Shown here: positions 16,709-25,335 of the stretch, piece after piece | Numbering within the stretch: position 1 is the first letter of the stretch | Layout: each line of letters starts with the position of its first letter | Source of the DNA: Anthropogastromicrobium aceti | GTDB lineage: Bacteria > Bacillota > Clostridia > Lachnospirales > Lachnospiraceae | Length of the DNA: 64,000 nucleotides | Direction: 5' to 3' (one strand) | NCBI RefSeq assembly: GCF_025567095.1 | Contig: NZ_JAOQJH010000006.1 | Program-made: the position numbers and the translations under genes | The notes under the pieces: generated by a model | What the model saw: only the letters and a program-made list of their open reading frames with translations | What the model was told of the DNA's origin: nothing | The model's database searches: none

Positions 16709-17686
16709 ATGGGATTATTTGGTGGACAATTTTCCAGTGTTGTAGAGTGGAAAGAATACTCGGATGATATTATTTTTTGGAAGTTCCCAAGCAGCGAGAT
16801 CAAGAAGGGGAGCCGTCTGATTATTCGTCCTGGACAGGACGCAATCTTTATGTATAATGGAAGAATCGAGGGTATTTTCCGTGAAGAGGGAAATTTTGAT
16901 ATTTCTTCTGATATCATTCCATTTTTATCTACACTGAAAAGTTTTACATTTGGATTTAACACACCGCTGCGTGCAGAGGTGCTGTTTATCAATACAAAGG
17001 AATTTACAGTAAAATGGGGCACAAAAAATGCGATTAATCTGCCGGTTCAGGGCTTGCCTGGCGGTATGCCAATCCGTGCATTTGGTACATTTAGCTTCAA
17101 GGTTTCTGATGAGCAGGTTTTAATCGACAAAATTGCCGGAATTAAGTCTGAGTTTAATGTAGAGGATATCAAGGAACGTGTAATGTCTATGCTTGATATG
17201 CTGATGATGAAGTGGATTTCAAAAGAAGGAAAGGATATGTTTAACCTTCAGGCAAATGCATACGACATCGGCAAGGGTATTGCATCAGATCTTGATATGG
17301 AGATGGTAAAGATCGGAATTGCTATTACAAGCTTTACGATTCAGAGCGTTTCCTATCCGGAGGAGGTTGCTAAGATGCAGCAGAAGGCAGCAGCTCAGTC
17401 CATGATCGGAAATGTAAATACATATACACAGATGCAGATGGCAGATGCGCTTACACAGCCAAACACAGCAGCCGGCAGCATGGCAGGCAATATGGCTGGT
17501 ATGCAGATGGGTATGGCAATGGGTCAGATGATGGGCCAGATGATGAACGGCAATATGCATAATAATGCACAGCAAAATCAGGCAGCTCCATCTTCAAATG
17601 GTACTGTGCCGAAGTTCTGTCCGAACTGTGGAACACCGACAAATGGTGCAAGATTCTGCTCAAACTGCGGTACAAAGCTTGCATAA
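16709..17686 (+). CDS. SPFH-domain protein with C-terminal zinc ribbons
   Basis: A 325-residue protein. The ATG at 16709 lies 9 bp after AAGGAAGG; a TTG at 16700 abuts it. Residues about 1-215 form an SPFH/band-7-like (YdjI, virion-core-like) domain. A Met/Gly/Gln-rich flexible stretch follows (about 240-295), then two CxxC pairs, CPNCGTPTNGARFCSNCG, forming a zinc ribbon. Such proteins accompany PspA homologues and assemble at membranes. It lies 27 bp after pspA, so the two are likely cotranscribed. Confidence 0.88.
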   Translation: MGLFGGQFSSVVEWKEYSDDIIFWKFPSSEIKKGSRLIIRPGQDAIFMYNGRIEGIFREEGNFDISSDIIPFLSTLKSFTFGFNTPLRAEVLFINTKEFTVKWGTKNAINLPVQGLPGGMPIRAFGTFSFKVSDEQVLIDKIAGIKSEFNVEDIKERVMSMLDMLMMKWISKEGKDMFNLQANAYDIGKGIASDLDMEMVKIGIAITSFTIQSVSYPEEVAKMQQKAAAQSMIGNVNTYTQMQMADALTQPNTAAGSMAGNMAGMQMGMAMGQMMGQMMNGNMHNNAQQNQAAPSSNGTVPKFCPNCGTPTNGARFCSNCGTKLA

Positions 17687-17710
17687 TTACAAAAATATAA
17701 AAAAGATAAT

Positions 17711-17747
17711 GGAGGGAGACTGTGCGTACAGTCTTTCTTCCATTTTT
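17711..17747 (+). terminator. Terminator-like hairpin before pcrA
   Basis: A 13-bp stem including AGACTGT / ACAGTCT with loop GCGT, followed by ATTTTT. It ends just before the pcrA ribosome site. Confidence 0.55.
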
Positions 17748-17760
17748 ATGGAGGAAAAAC

Positions 17761-20058
17761 GTGTCCGATATTTTACAGTCATTAAATCCAGTTCAAAAAG
17801 AGGCGGCTAGCTGCACTGAGGGGCCGCTTTTGATACTTGCAGGAGCAGGCTCAGGAAAAACGCGTGTGCTGACGCACCGTATTGCATATTTGATTGAGGA
17901 AAAGGGAGTAAATCCATGGAATATCATGGCAATTACCTTTACAAATAAGGCAGCGCAGGAGATGCGGGATCGTGTCGACCGCCTGGTTGAGTTCGGGGCA
18001 GAGAGCATATGGGTAGCGACATTCCACAGCTCTTGTGTGCGCATTCTGCGAAGATATATAGACCGTCTTGGATATGATAATCACTTTACGATTTACGATA
18101 CAGACGACCAAAAGAGTGTAATCAGAAAGGCAGTTAAGGAGCTTGACCTTGATCCTAAGCAATATAGGGAAGGACCGCTGCTTGGTGTAATTTCAGCGGC
18201 CAAAAATGAAATGATTGAGCCACAGGATTTTGAAACACAGGCTGGCGGAGATTTTCGAATGTGCCAGGAGGCAAAAATCTATAAAGCATACCAGAAAACA
18301 TTAATTGATAATAACGCAGTTGATTTTGATGATTTGCTTCTTTTGACAGTTCGTCTGCTGCGCGAAAATAGAGATGTTTTAGAAGCTTATCAGGAACGTC
18401 TGCGCTACATTATGGTTGACGAGTATCAGGACACTAATTCAGTTCAATTTGAGCTTATTCGCCTGCTTTCTGGAAAATATCATAATTTGTGTGTGGTTGG
18501 AGATGACGATCAGTCTATCTATAAATTTAGAGGTGCAGACATTACAAATATTTTAAGCTTTGAGGAGACTTTTCCAGGTGCAAAGGTTGTCAAGCTTGAG
18601 CAAAATTATCGTTCCACAAATAATATTCTCGAAGCTGCAAACTCAGTAATTGCAAATAATGCACATCGAAAGGAAAAACATCTTTGGAGTGAAAATGGAG
18701 AAGGAAAAGAGGTTTCCTTTATCCACTACGAGACTGCTTATGGTGAGGCAGAAGATGTAATTGACAAGATACAGACATCAGTTCATATGGGAAAGTATCA
18801 GTATCAGGACTGTGCAATTCTTTACCGTACAAATGCACAGTCACGCGCATTTGAAGAGAAATGTATTAAAAAGAGTGTACCGTATCGTCTTGTCGGTGGT
18901 GTGAATTTCTACCAAAGACAGGAAATCAAGGATATTTTAGCCTATTTAAAGACAATTGACAGCGGACGTGATGATCTGTCTGTTACAAGAATTGTCAATG
19001 TGCCAAAGCGTGGAATTGGGCAAGTGACGTTAAATAAGCTGGCTGTCTATGCTTCTGAGCATGGAATGCGGCTATTTCAGGCAATGGAGCAGGCAGAACA
19101 GATTCCAGGAATTGGAAAGGCAGCTGATAAGATAAAAGGCTTTGTCAATCAGATCATGGTATTTCGTGCGCTTGCAAAGGAGCTAGATGCAGCAGAGTTG
19201 ATTGAAAGCATCTTAGAGCAGACTGGCTACTTAGAAGAGTTAGAAAAGCTTGAGGAAGATAAGGCACAGGCAAAGCAGGAAAATCTTGATGAATTTCAGA
19301 ATAAAGCAGCTGACTATTATGCAAATCATGATGAAGCAGCGCTTACTGACTTTTTGGAGGAGGTAGCGCTTGTGGCAGATATTGACAACATGGACAGTGA
19401 GGCAGACAGTTTAACATTAATGACACTGCATAGTGCAAAGGGACTCGAGTTTCCAGTTGTCTATATGACAGGTATGGAAGAAGGACTTTTCCCAAGCTAC
19501 ATGTCAATGAACAGCGGTGATCCGGGAGATATCGAGGAAGAACGAAGACTTTGCTATGTGGGTATTACAAGAGCAATGCAGCAGCTGACGCTGACAGCAG
19601 CAAAGCAGCGTATGGTTCATGGAAATATTCAATACAGTGCAATTTCGCGTTTTGTTAAAGAACTGCCGCAGGAAAAGCTTGACTGGAAGGAAGAGACATT
19701 CGGAGGTCTTTTTAAGAAAGGACCATCTATGACTGCAAACTCACTGTCAGGCAGTTTGTTTGGCGGTTCATCTTCTATGTCATCAGGCAGCTCATTTAGT
19801 GCATCACAGGGAAGTCAAACGGCAAAAAAGACAAACTATGATAATGTCTTTGATTTAAAGTATGCAAAAGCATTCTCAAGTCCAAAGCCAGATAGTCTTG
19901 ACTACAAAGAAGGCGATAGAGTTTCCCATATCAAATTTGGAAAGGGAACAGTGCTTGCAGTCGAAGATATGAAAAAAGATTATCAGGTAACAGTTGAGTT
20001 TGATACAGCAGGCGTAAAAAAATTGTTTGCAGGATTTGCAAAACTTAAAAAGATTTAA
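17761..20058 (+). CDS. pcrA: ATP-dependent DNA helicase PcrA/UvrD
   Basis: A 765-residue SF1A helicase. The GTG at 17761 (after TGGAGGAAAAAC) gives the usual start SDILQSLNPVQKEA; the track-length start at 17722 lies in the hairpin and is rejected. Motifs: Walker A AGAGSGKTRVL, DEYQDTN, GDDDQSIYKFRGA, LEQNYRST, LMTLHSAKGLEFPVV and YVGITRA. A Ser/Gly-rich linker (about 660-705) leads to a C-terminal Tudor-like domain (GDRVSHIKFGKGTVL) that binds RNA polymerase in this family. It unwinds DNA in repair and at transcription conflicts. Confidence 0.95.
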   Translation: MSDILQSLNPVQKEAASCTEGPLLILAGAGSGKTRVLTHRIAYLIEEKGVNPWNIMAITFTNKAAQEMRDRVDRLVEFGAESIWVATFHSSCVRILRRYIDRLGYDNHFTIYDTDDQKSVIRKAVKELDLDPKQYREGPLLGVISAAKNEMIEPQDFETQAGGDFRMCQEAKIYKAYQKTLIDNNAVDFDDLLLLTVRLLRENRDVLEAYQERLRYIMVDEYQDTNSVQFELIRLLSGKYHNLCVVGDDDQSIYKFRGADITNILSFEETFPGAKVVKLEQNYRSTNNILEAANSVIANNAHRKEKHLWSENGEGKEVSFIHYETAYGEAEDVIDKIQTSVHMGKYQYQDCAILYRTNAQSRAFEEKCIKKSVPYRLVGGVNFYQRQEIKDILAYLKTIDSGRDDLSVTRIVNVPKRGIGQVTLNKLAVYASEHGMRLFQAMEQAEQIPGIGKAADKIKGFVNQIMVFRALAKELDAAELIESILEQTGYLEELEKLEEDKAQAKQENLDEFQNKAADYYANHDEAALTDFLEEVALVADIDNMDSEADSLTLMTLHSAKGLEFPVVYMTGMEEGLFPSYMSMNSGDPGDIEEERRLCYVGITRAMQQLTLTAAKQRMVHGNIQYSAISRFVKELPQEKLDWKEETFGGLFKKGPSMTANSLSGSLFGGSSSMSSGSSFSASQGSQTAKKTNYDNVFDLKYAKAFSSPKPDSLDYKEGDRVSHIKFGKGTVLAVEDMKKDYQVTVEFDTAGVKKLFAGFAKLKKI

Positions 20059-20159
20059 TAAAATTTATCTAAAACGACAAAGATAAAGCTAGTAATTTTA
20101 CAGATCATATGGTATACTATTCTAAGATTGATCTTTAGAAAAAAGAAAGGATGGGTTTT

Positions 20160-20492
20160 ATGGCAAAGTTTGATGATCTGCTGCAGGCAGTAAAGGTTCA
20201 TGAGGTTCTCAAGTCTAAGGAAGAGAATGAGAAAAAGTGCAAATTTTGTTATGTGATTGCAGCAATCGCTGTAATTGCAGCAATTGCAGGTGCAGCATAT
20301 GCACTGTACCGTTATCTGAAGCCGGATTATTTAGATGATCTGGATGATGATTTTGATGATGACTTTGACGACGATTTCTTCGATGATGATGACGAAGAAG
20401 AGGAGAAAGAAGACGAGGCTAAAGAAGAGGAATCTGATGAGGCTGAGGAAAAATCTGAGGATGAAGAGTCTGATGATGAGGATGAAGACTAA
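20160..20492 (+). CDS. Small membrane protein with long Asp/Glu tail
   Basis: A 110-residue protein. The ATG at 20160 is 9 bp after AAAGAAAGG; the one at 20151 abuts it. Residues about 1-26 are soluble and basic with CKFC, then one hydrophobic helix spans about 27-48, and the rest is almost entirely Asp, Glu, Ser and Lys. I do not recognise a named function. A single-pass anchor with a highly acidic disordered tail could bind cations or basic partners; this is speculation. TATACT at 20113-20118 is a likely -10 element. Confidence 0.75.
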   Translation: MAKFDDLLQAVKVHEVLKSKEENEKKCKFCYVIAAIAVIAAIAGAAYALYRYLKPDYLDDLDDDFDDDFDDDFFDDDDEEEEKEDEAKEEESDEAEEKSEDEESDDEDED

Positions 20493-20525
20493 TCTGACAT
20501 CAATAGGTAAGTAAATAAAAATGAT

Positions 20526-20554
20526 ATCCCCGCCGCAAAACGGCGGGGATTTTA
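20526..20554 (+). terminator. Terminator after the acidic membrane protein
   Basis: ATCCCCGCCG, loop CAAAA, CGGCGGGGAT, then TTTT. Confidence 0.85.
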
Positions 20555-20575
20555 GTTCAAGAAAAGGAGATGTGT

Positions 20576-21940
20576 ATGAAAAAAGGCGAGATTTATGAGG
20601 GCCGCGTGCAGGAGGTCCTTTTTCCAGACAAAGCGATTGTCGTGACAGATGAAGGGGAAACTGCACAGGTAAAATATGGCATCCCAGGTCAAAAATTACG
20701 TTTTCGTGTAAAGAAAAAGAGAAAAGAAAAAATAGAAGGCATTTTGCTTGAGATATTAGAAAAGTCAGCTGATGAGACTGCCTGTCTTTGTGAGTGGGCA
20801 GGAAAATGCGGTGGATGTCTGTATCAGACGCTTCCATACGAAAAGCAGCTGGCAATTAAAGAAGCACAGATTAAGAAAATGCTTGATAATGGCGGCACCG
20901 ATTATACATTTGAAGGAATAGTGTCTAGTCCTGTTGTAAGCGGATACCGTAATAAGGTAGAGCTGACATTTGGTGATTCTTATATGGGGGGGCCTCTTGC
21001 ACTTGGTATGCATCAAAGAGGCAGCTTTTATGATATTGCGGGTATTGAAACATGTCAGATTATGACACCTGATATGCGTATGGCTGCAATGGCAGTGCTT
21101 GACCATTTTTCAAAGCTGAATATTCCATTTTATCATAGAATGCGCCATGAAGGTGTTCTTCGTCATTTGCTGCTTCGCTCCAGCGCTGCAACGGGAGAAC
21201 TTTTAGTCGCCGTAGTTGCTTCTTCACAGGCAGATGCGTCTACTATGCAGCTTGCAGAATTGACAGAAAAATTAAAGGCGCTGCCATTAGAAGGCAGCCT
21301 TGCAGGTGTTTTACATATTACTAATGATTCACTTGCAGATGTAGTGCAAAGCGATCATACAGAAGTTTTATACGGCAAAGATTGGATTACTGAAAAGTTA
21401 CTGGGACTTTCATTTTGTGTTACATTGTTTTCGTTTTTCCAGACAAATTCAAGAGGTGCCGAGCTTTTATATCAGACAGTAAGAGATTATATTGGAGAAA
21501 CAAATCAGAAAGTAATCTTTGATCTCTACAGCGGAACTGGCACAATTGCCCAGATTTTAGCACCTGTGGCAAAACATGTGACTGGCGTGGAGATTGTTGA
21601 GGAAGCAGTAGAGGCAGCGCGTGTCAATGCCAAATTAAATGGACTTGATAACTGCAGCTTTATAGCAGGTGATGTGTTAAAGGTTGTTGATGATTTGACT
21701 GAGAAGCCAGATCTGATAGTGCTTGATCCGCCAAGAGATGGTATTCATCCAAAGGCGCTTCCTAAGATTATCGCATTTGATGTACCAACAATTGTTTATG
21801 TTTCCTGCAAGCCCACAAGTCTTGTGCGTGACAGAGAAGTATTAGAAGCAGCGGGCTATCGTATGGTAAAAGCAAGAGCCGTTGATATGTTCCCGGCTAC
21901 TGGAGGAATTGAGACAGTCGCATTATTTCTCAAAAAGTAA
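20576..21940 (+). CDS. rlmD: 23S rRNA (uracil-5-)-methyltransferase, RumA/RlmCD type
   Basis: A 454-residue protein, with the ATG at 20576 lying 6 bp after AAAGGAG. Domains in order: TRAM (about 1-60), Fe-S cysteine cluster CEWAGKCGGC (about 75-85), and a SAM-dependent methylase with FDLYSGTGTIAQ and LDPPRDGIHPKAL. The catalytic cysteine is in YVSCKPTSL and the catalytic base region follows in MFPATGGIETVALF. It methylates specific uridines in 23S rRNA using SAM. Whether it is the one-site or two-site Gram-positive enzyme cannot be told from sequence alone. Confidence 0.9.
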   Translation: MKKGEIYEGRVQEVLFPDKAIVVTDEGETAQVKYGIPGQKLRFRVKKKRKEKIEGILLEILEKSADETACLCEWAGKCGGCLYQTLPYEKQLAIKEAQIKKMLDNGGTDYTFEGIVSSPVVSGYRNKVELTFGDSYMGGPLALGMHQRGSFYDIAGIETCQIMTPDMRMAAMAVLDHFSKLNIPFYHRMRHEGVLRHLLLRSSAATGELLVAVVASSQADASTMQLAELTEKLKALPLEGSLAGVLHITNDSLADVVQSDHTEVLYGKDWITEKLLGLSFCVTLFSFFQTNSRGAELLYQTVRDYIGETNQKVIFDLYSGTGTIAQILAPVAKHVTGVEIVEEAVEAARVNAKLNGLDNCSFIAGDVLKVVDDLTEKPDLIVLDPPRDGIHPKALPKIIAFDVPTIVYVSCKPTSLVRDREVLEAAGYRMVKARAVDMFPATGGIETVALFLKK

Positions 21941-21953
21941 TAAGGAATCGTGC

Positions 21954-21982
21954 TTGTTTTCAGACGTTTGAGATGATATACT
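21954..21982 (+). promoter_or_regulatory. Promoter of the udp-udk pair
   Basis: TTGTTT at 21954-21959, a 17-bp spacer and TATACT at 21977-21982, about 50 bp before the udp start. Confidence 0.6.
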
Positions 21983-22033
21983 ATCAACAAGATCAAAAAT
22001 ATAAGAATAAATATAAGGTGAAAGGAGAGAAGT

Positions 22034-22816
22034 ATGGTAAATTATTCAGAAAAACCAGAATTGCAGTATCATATTCAGCTAGGTAAAGGTGATGTAGGCC
22101 GCTATGTGCTTCTTCCAGGAGATCCGAAGCGTTGTGAAAAGATTGCAGCTCATTTTGACAATCCAGTGAAGATGGCGGACAGCCGTGAATATGTGACATA
22201 CACAGGCTATCTTGAAGGAGAGAAAGTTAGTGTAACGTCAACTGGTATCGGCGGTGCTTCTGCATCAATTGCAATGGAGGAGCTTGTAAAGATTGGTGCC
22301 GATACATTTATTCGTGTCGGAACATGTGGAGGTATGCAGATTCCTGTAAAAAGCGGTGATTTAGTGATTGCAACAGGTGCAATTCGTATGGAAGGGACAA
22401 GCCGTGAATATGCACCAATTGAATATCCGGCAGTTGCTGACTTTCATATGGTTCAGGCGCTTGTGCAGGCAGCAGAAAAGGGAAAATATCCGTATCATGT
22501 TGGTGTTGTTCAGTGTAAGGATGCATTTTATGGACAGCATGAGCCAGAGACAAAGCCTGTCAGCTATGAGCTTTTAAATAAGTGGGAAGCATGGAAACGC
22601 TTAGGATGCCTTGCATCAGAGATGGAGTCAGCGGCATTATTTGTTGTTGGAAATTATCTTCGTGTGCGCGTTGGATCTATCTTTTTGGTTGTGGCAAATC
22701 AGGAGCGCGCAAAACTGAACATGGAAAATCCAGTTGTTCACGACACGGAGCTTGCAATTACAACAGCAGTGGAGGCACTAAGAGACATAATAAGAAAGGA
22801 TAAAGCAAATGAGTAA
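22034..22816 (+). CDS. udp: Uridine phosphorylase
   Basis: A 260-residue nucleoside phosphorylase. LPGDPKRCEKIA (phosphate contact), TGIGGASASIAMEEL and RVGTCGGMQ are the family motifs, and EMESAALF binds the ribose. It splits uridine with phosphate to uracil and ribose-1-phosphate. AAAGGAG precedes the ATG. It overlaps the uridine kinase gene by 8 bases, so both fates of uridine (cleavage or phosphorylation) are encoded in one transcript. Confidence 0.9.
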   Translation: MVNYSEKPELQYHIQLGKGDVGRYVLLPGDPKRCEKIAAHFDNPVKMADSREYVTYTGYLEGEKVSVTSTGIGGASASIAMEELVKIGADTFIRVGTCGGMQIPVKSGDLVIATGAIRMEGTSREYAPIEYPAVADFHMVQALVQAAEKGKYPYHVGVVQCKDAFYGQHEPETKPVSYELLNKWEAWKRLGCLASEMESAALFVVGNYLRVRVGSIFLVVANQERAKLNMENPVVHDTELAITTAVEALRDIIRKDKANE

Positions 22817-23444
22817 TAACAATATCCTGGTAATCGGAATTGCGGGAGGAACAGGCAGCGGAAAGTCGACACTTACAAAACAGCTTGTAAATCACTTTGG
22901 CGATCAGATTACTGTGCTTAAGCATGATGATTATTATAAGGCGCACGATGAAATGACGTATGAGGAAAGAACACATTTAAATTATGATCATCCGAATGCA
23001 TTTGACACCGATCTTATGCTGCAGCATCTGCGTCAGTTAAAAAAAGGTGAGCCAATCAACTGTCCGATTTATGATTACACAGTTCACAACAGAAGCCGTA
23101 ATTTTCAGGTGATTTACCCGACAAATGTGATTATTGTTGAGGGAATCCTGATTTTTGAAAACAAAGAGCTATGCAAAGAAATGGATATTAAGATTTTCGT
23201 TGATACAGATGCTGATATTCGTATTATCAGAAGAATCCAGCGTGATGTAATTGAGCGTGCGCGTTCATTAGAGTCTGTGATTTCACAGTATATGAATACG
23301 GTAAAGCCAATGCACGAGGAATTTGTAGAGCCGAGTAAGAAGAATGCAGATATTATTGTGCTAGAGGGTGGTATGAATCTGGTAGCAATGGATATGATTA
23401 AGAATCGCATTCGCCAGCATCTGTCTGCACAAACACAAGTTTAA
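22809..23444 (+). CDS. udk: Uridine kinase
   Basis: A 211-residue P-loop kinase: IAGGTGSGKSTLTK near the N-terminus, HDDYYKAHDEM, YDHPNAFD, and IIVEGILIFENKELC. It phosphorylates uridine and cytidine to the monophosphates. It starts inside the end of udp (ATG after AAGGATAAAGCAA), so it is translationally coupled. Length is typical. Confidence 0.95.
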   Translation: MSNNNILVIGIAGGTGSGKSTLTKQLVNHFGDQITVLKHDDYYKAHDEMTYEERTHLNYDHPNAFDTDLMLQHLRQLKKGEPINCPIYDYTVHNRSRNFQVIYPTNVIIVEGILIFENKELCKEMDIKIFVDTDADIRIIRRIQRDVIERARSLESVISQYMNTVKPMHEEFVEPSKKNADIIVLEGGMNLVAMDMIKNRIRQHLSAQTQV

Positions 23445-23506
23445 TATTTTTGCTTTCAAATGTAAAATAAAAGAAGAAATTTTGAGAAAAACACGTAAGG
23501 TGACTG

Positions 23507-23535
23507 TTGACGACACAAAAGCAACGTGTTACAAT
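23507..23535 (+). promoter_or_regulatory. Promoter of the BMP lipoprotein gene
   Basis: TTGACG at 23507-23512, a 17-bp spacer and TACAAT at 23530-23535. Confidence 0.65.
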
Positions 23536-23591
23536 GGACAAGAATCGGAGCGTTATCAAAAAACGCAGCATCTAATAAGGAGGAGTCGACG

Positions 23592-25193
23592 ATGAGAAGG
23601 AAACAACTTTTTGCCGTTTTGATGGCAGGTTCTATGGCAGCATCTCTTGCTGCTTGTGGCAAGACTGACACAAAGAAAACTACAGCAGCAACTGAGAAGA
23701 AGACAGAGGCAGCTACTGAGAAAAAAACAGAGGTAGCTACTACTGAGGCTAAGACTGAGAAGGCTACTGAGAAGGCTACTGAGAAAGAAACAGAGGCGGC
23801 AACTGAGAAAGAAACAGAGGCAGCAACTGAGGCAAAGACTGAGGAAGCATCTAGCGAGGAAGCAACCGAGGCAAAGACCGAGGAAGCATCAAGCGAAGAG
23901 GCATCTTCTGAAGAGGCAAGCAGTGAGGACGTTTCCGCACAGGCAGAGACAGAGGAAGAGTCCAGCGAAGTAGTAACTGAGGCAAAGACCGAGGAAGCAT
24001 CTAGTGAAGAAGCATCCAGCGAGGAAGCAACTGAGGCAGAGACAGAAGAAGCATCCAGCGAAGAGGCAACTGAGGCAGAAACAGAGGAAGCATCTTCAGA
24101 GGAAGCATCTAGTGAGGAAGCATCTTCAGAGGAAGCATCTAGTGAAGAAGCATCTAGTGAAGAAGCATCCAGCGAGGAAGCAACTGAGGCAGAGTCTGAG
24201 AAAGTATCTTCAGAGGAAGAGACCGAGGCAGAGACAGAGGAAGATATCGATGGAACAGGATTTAAGATCGGTATGGTTACTGATGTCGGCGGTGTAAATG
24301 ATGGTTCCTTCAACCAGTCCGCATGGGAAGGCTTACAGAGAGCCGCTGAGAACTTTGGTTGTGAGGTTAAGTACATCGAGTCTAAGGGTGATGCAGACTT
24401 CGTTCCAAATATCGAGAGCTTCTTAGACGAAGATTATGATTTGATTATCTGTACTGGTTATGTAATGGCAGATGCTGTTCGTGATGCAGCAGAGCTGAAT
24501 CCAGATCAGAAGTTTGCAATTGTTGATGATGCTTCTAATGCAGATCTGGATAATGTAACATGTATGATGTTTGAGCAGGAGCAGGCTTCCTACTTAGTAG
24601 GTTTAGCAGCTGGCTACACAACTGAGAGCAATGTTGTAGGTTTTGTCGTAGGACAGGCAAATGAGACAATGAACTCCTTCGGTTATGGTTACTGTGCAGG
24701 TGTTCTTGATGCAAATCCAGATGCAACCATTCTTCAGTACAATGCAAATTCCTTTGGCGATGCAAGTGCCGGAAAGACTGCAGTAAACACCATGGTAACA
24801 AAGGGCGCAGATGTTGTATTCCATGCAGCTGGTGGTACAGGTCTTGGTGTAATTGATGGTTGTAAGGAGAACGGTATCTGGGCAATCGGTGTTGACTCTG
24901 ACCAGAGCCCACTGGCACCTGAGACTATCCTGACTTCCGCTTTAAAGAGAGTTGATAATGCTTGCTACGATGCAACAAAGAAGGCCATTCTTGGAACGCT
25001 TGAGGGTGGTGTTGCAACATATGACCTGGCAGCAGGCGGTGTTGATATCGCTCCGACCACAGACAACCTGTCTAAGGATGTTCTTGAGAAGATCGAGGAT
25101 GCAAAGAAGGATATCATTGCTGGTGATTTGGTAGTTCCAAAGAATCAGGAAGAGTTCGAGGAGAAGTACGGCGACGTATACGAGCTGGACTAA
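23592..25193 (+). CDS. BMP-family (PnrA-like) substrate-binding lipoprotein with very long acidic linker
   Basis: A 533-residue protein. The ATG at 23592 follows AAGGAGGAGTCGACG; the earlier frame from 23526 is rejected. A signal peptide ends in the lipobox LAAC (Cys about 22). Residues about 25-220 are a low-complexity linker made of TEKKTEAA-like and EEASSEEA-like units. The folded domain starts at GFKIGMVTDVGGVNDGSFNQSAWEG and matches purine-nucleoside-binding BMP proteins. It probably captures nucleosides for the ABC transporter encoded 5.4 kb downstream (30625-34169). The linker is several times longer than normal and probably spans the cell wall. Confidence 0.9.
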   Translation: MRRKQLFAVLMAGSMAASLAACGKTDTKKTTAATEKKTEAATEKKTEVATTEAKTEKATEKATEKETEAATEKETEAATEAKTEEASSEEATEAKTEEASSEEASSEEASSEDVSAQAETEEESSEVVTEAKTEEASSEEASSEEATEAETEEASSEEATEAETEEASSEEASSEEASSEEASSEEASSEEASSEEATEAESEKVSSEEETEAETEEDIDGTGFKIGMVTDVGGVNDGSFNQSAWEGLQRAAENFGCEVKYIESKGDADFVPNIESFLDEDYDLIICTGYVMADAVRDAAELNPDQKFAIVDDASNADLDNVTCMMFEQEQASYLVGLAAGYTTESNVVGFVVGQANETMNSFGYGYCAGVLDANPDATILQYNANSFGDASAGKTAVNTMVTKGADVVFHAAGGTGLGVIDGCKENGIWAIGVDSDQSPLAPETILTSALKRVDNACYDATKKAILGTLEGGVATYDLAAGGVDIAPTTDNLSKDVLEKIEDAKKDIIAGDLVVPKNQEEFEEKYGDVYELD

Positions 25194-25218
25194 TTGGTGG
25201 ATAATGCCATGACGAGGT

Positions 25219-25248
25219 GGCAGTGACGTGGTCACTGCCATCTTTTTT
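25219..25248 (+). terminator. Terminator after the BMP lipoprotein
   Basis: GGCAGTGAC, loop GTG, GTCACTGCC, then ATCTTTTTT. Confidence 0.9.
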
Positions 25249-25249
25249 G

Positions 25250-25273
25250 CACAGTAACTTATAAGTTACTGTG
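25250..25273. repeat. 24-bp perfect palindrome before the amino-acid transporter
   Basis: CACAGTAACTTA and its exact complement TAAGTTACTGTG. It starts directly after the T tract of the preceding terminator. A second nested stem (GGCTG at 25283, TATCGT/ACGATA at 25293-25309, CAGCC at 25312) follows before the start codon. No clear promoter is visible here. It could be an operator or an RNA leader structure. Confidence 0.75.
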
Positions 25274-25335
25274 TGCAATTACGGCTGGGTGGTATCGTGA
25301 TTAACGATAAACAGCCAAAAAGAGGAGAATAGATT

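Noticed and set aside
23456..24376. 306-residue Ser/Ala-rich ORF on the minus strand
   Set aside because: It is the reverse-frame shadow of the repetitive linker of the BMP lipoprotein; no ribosome site and only low-complexity sequence.
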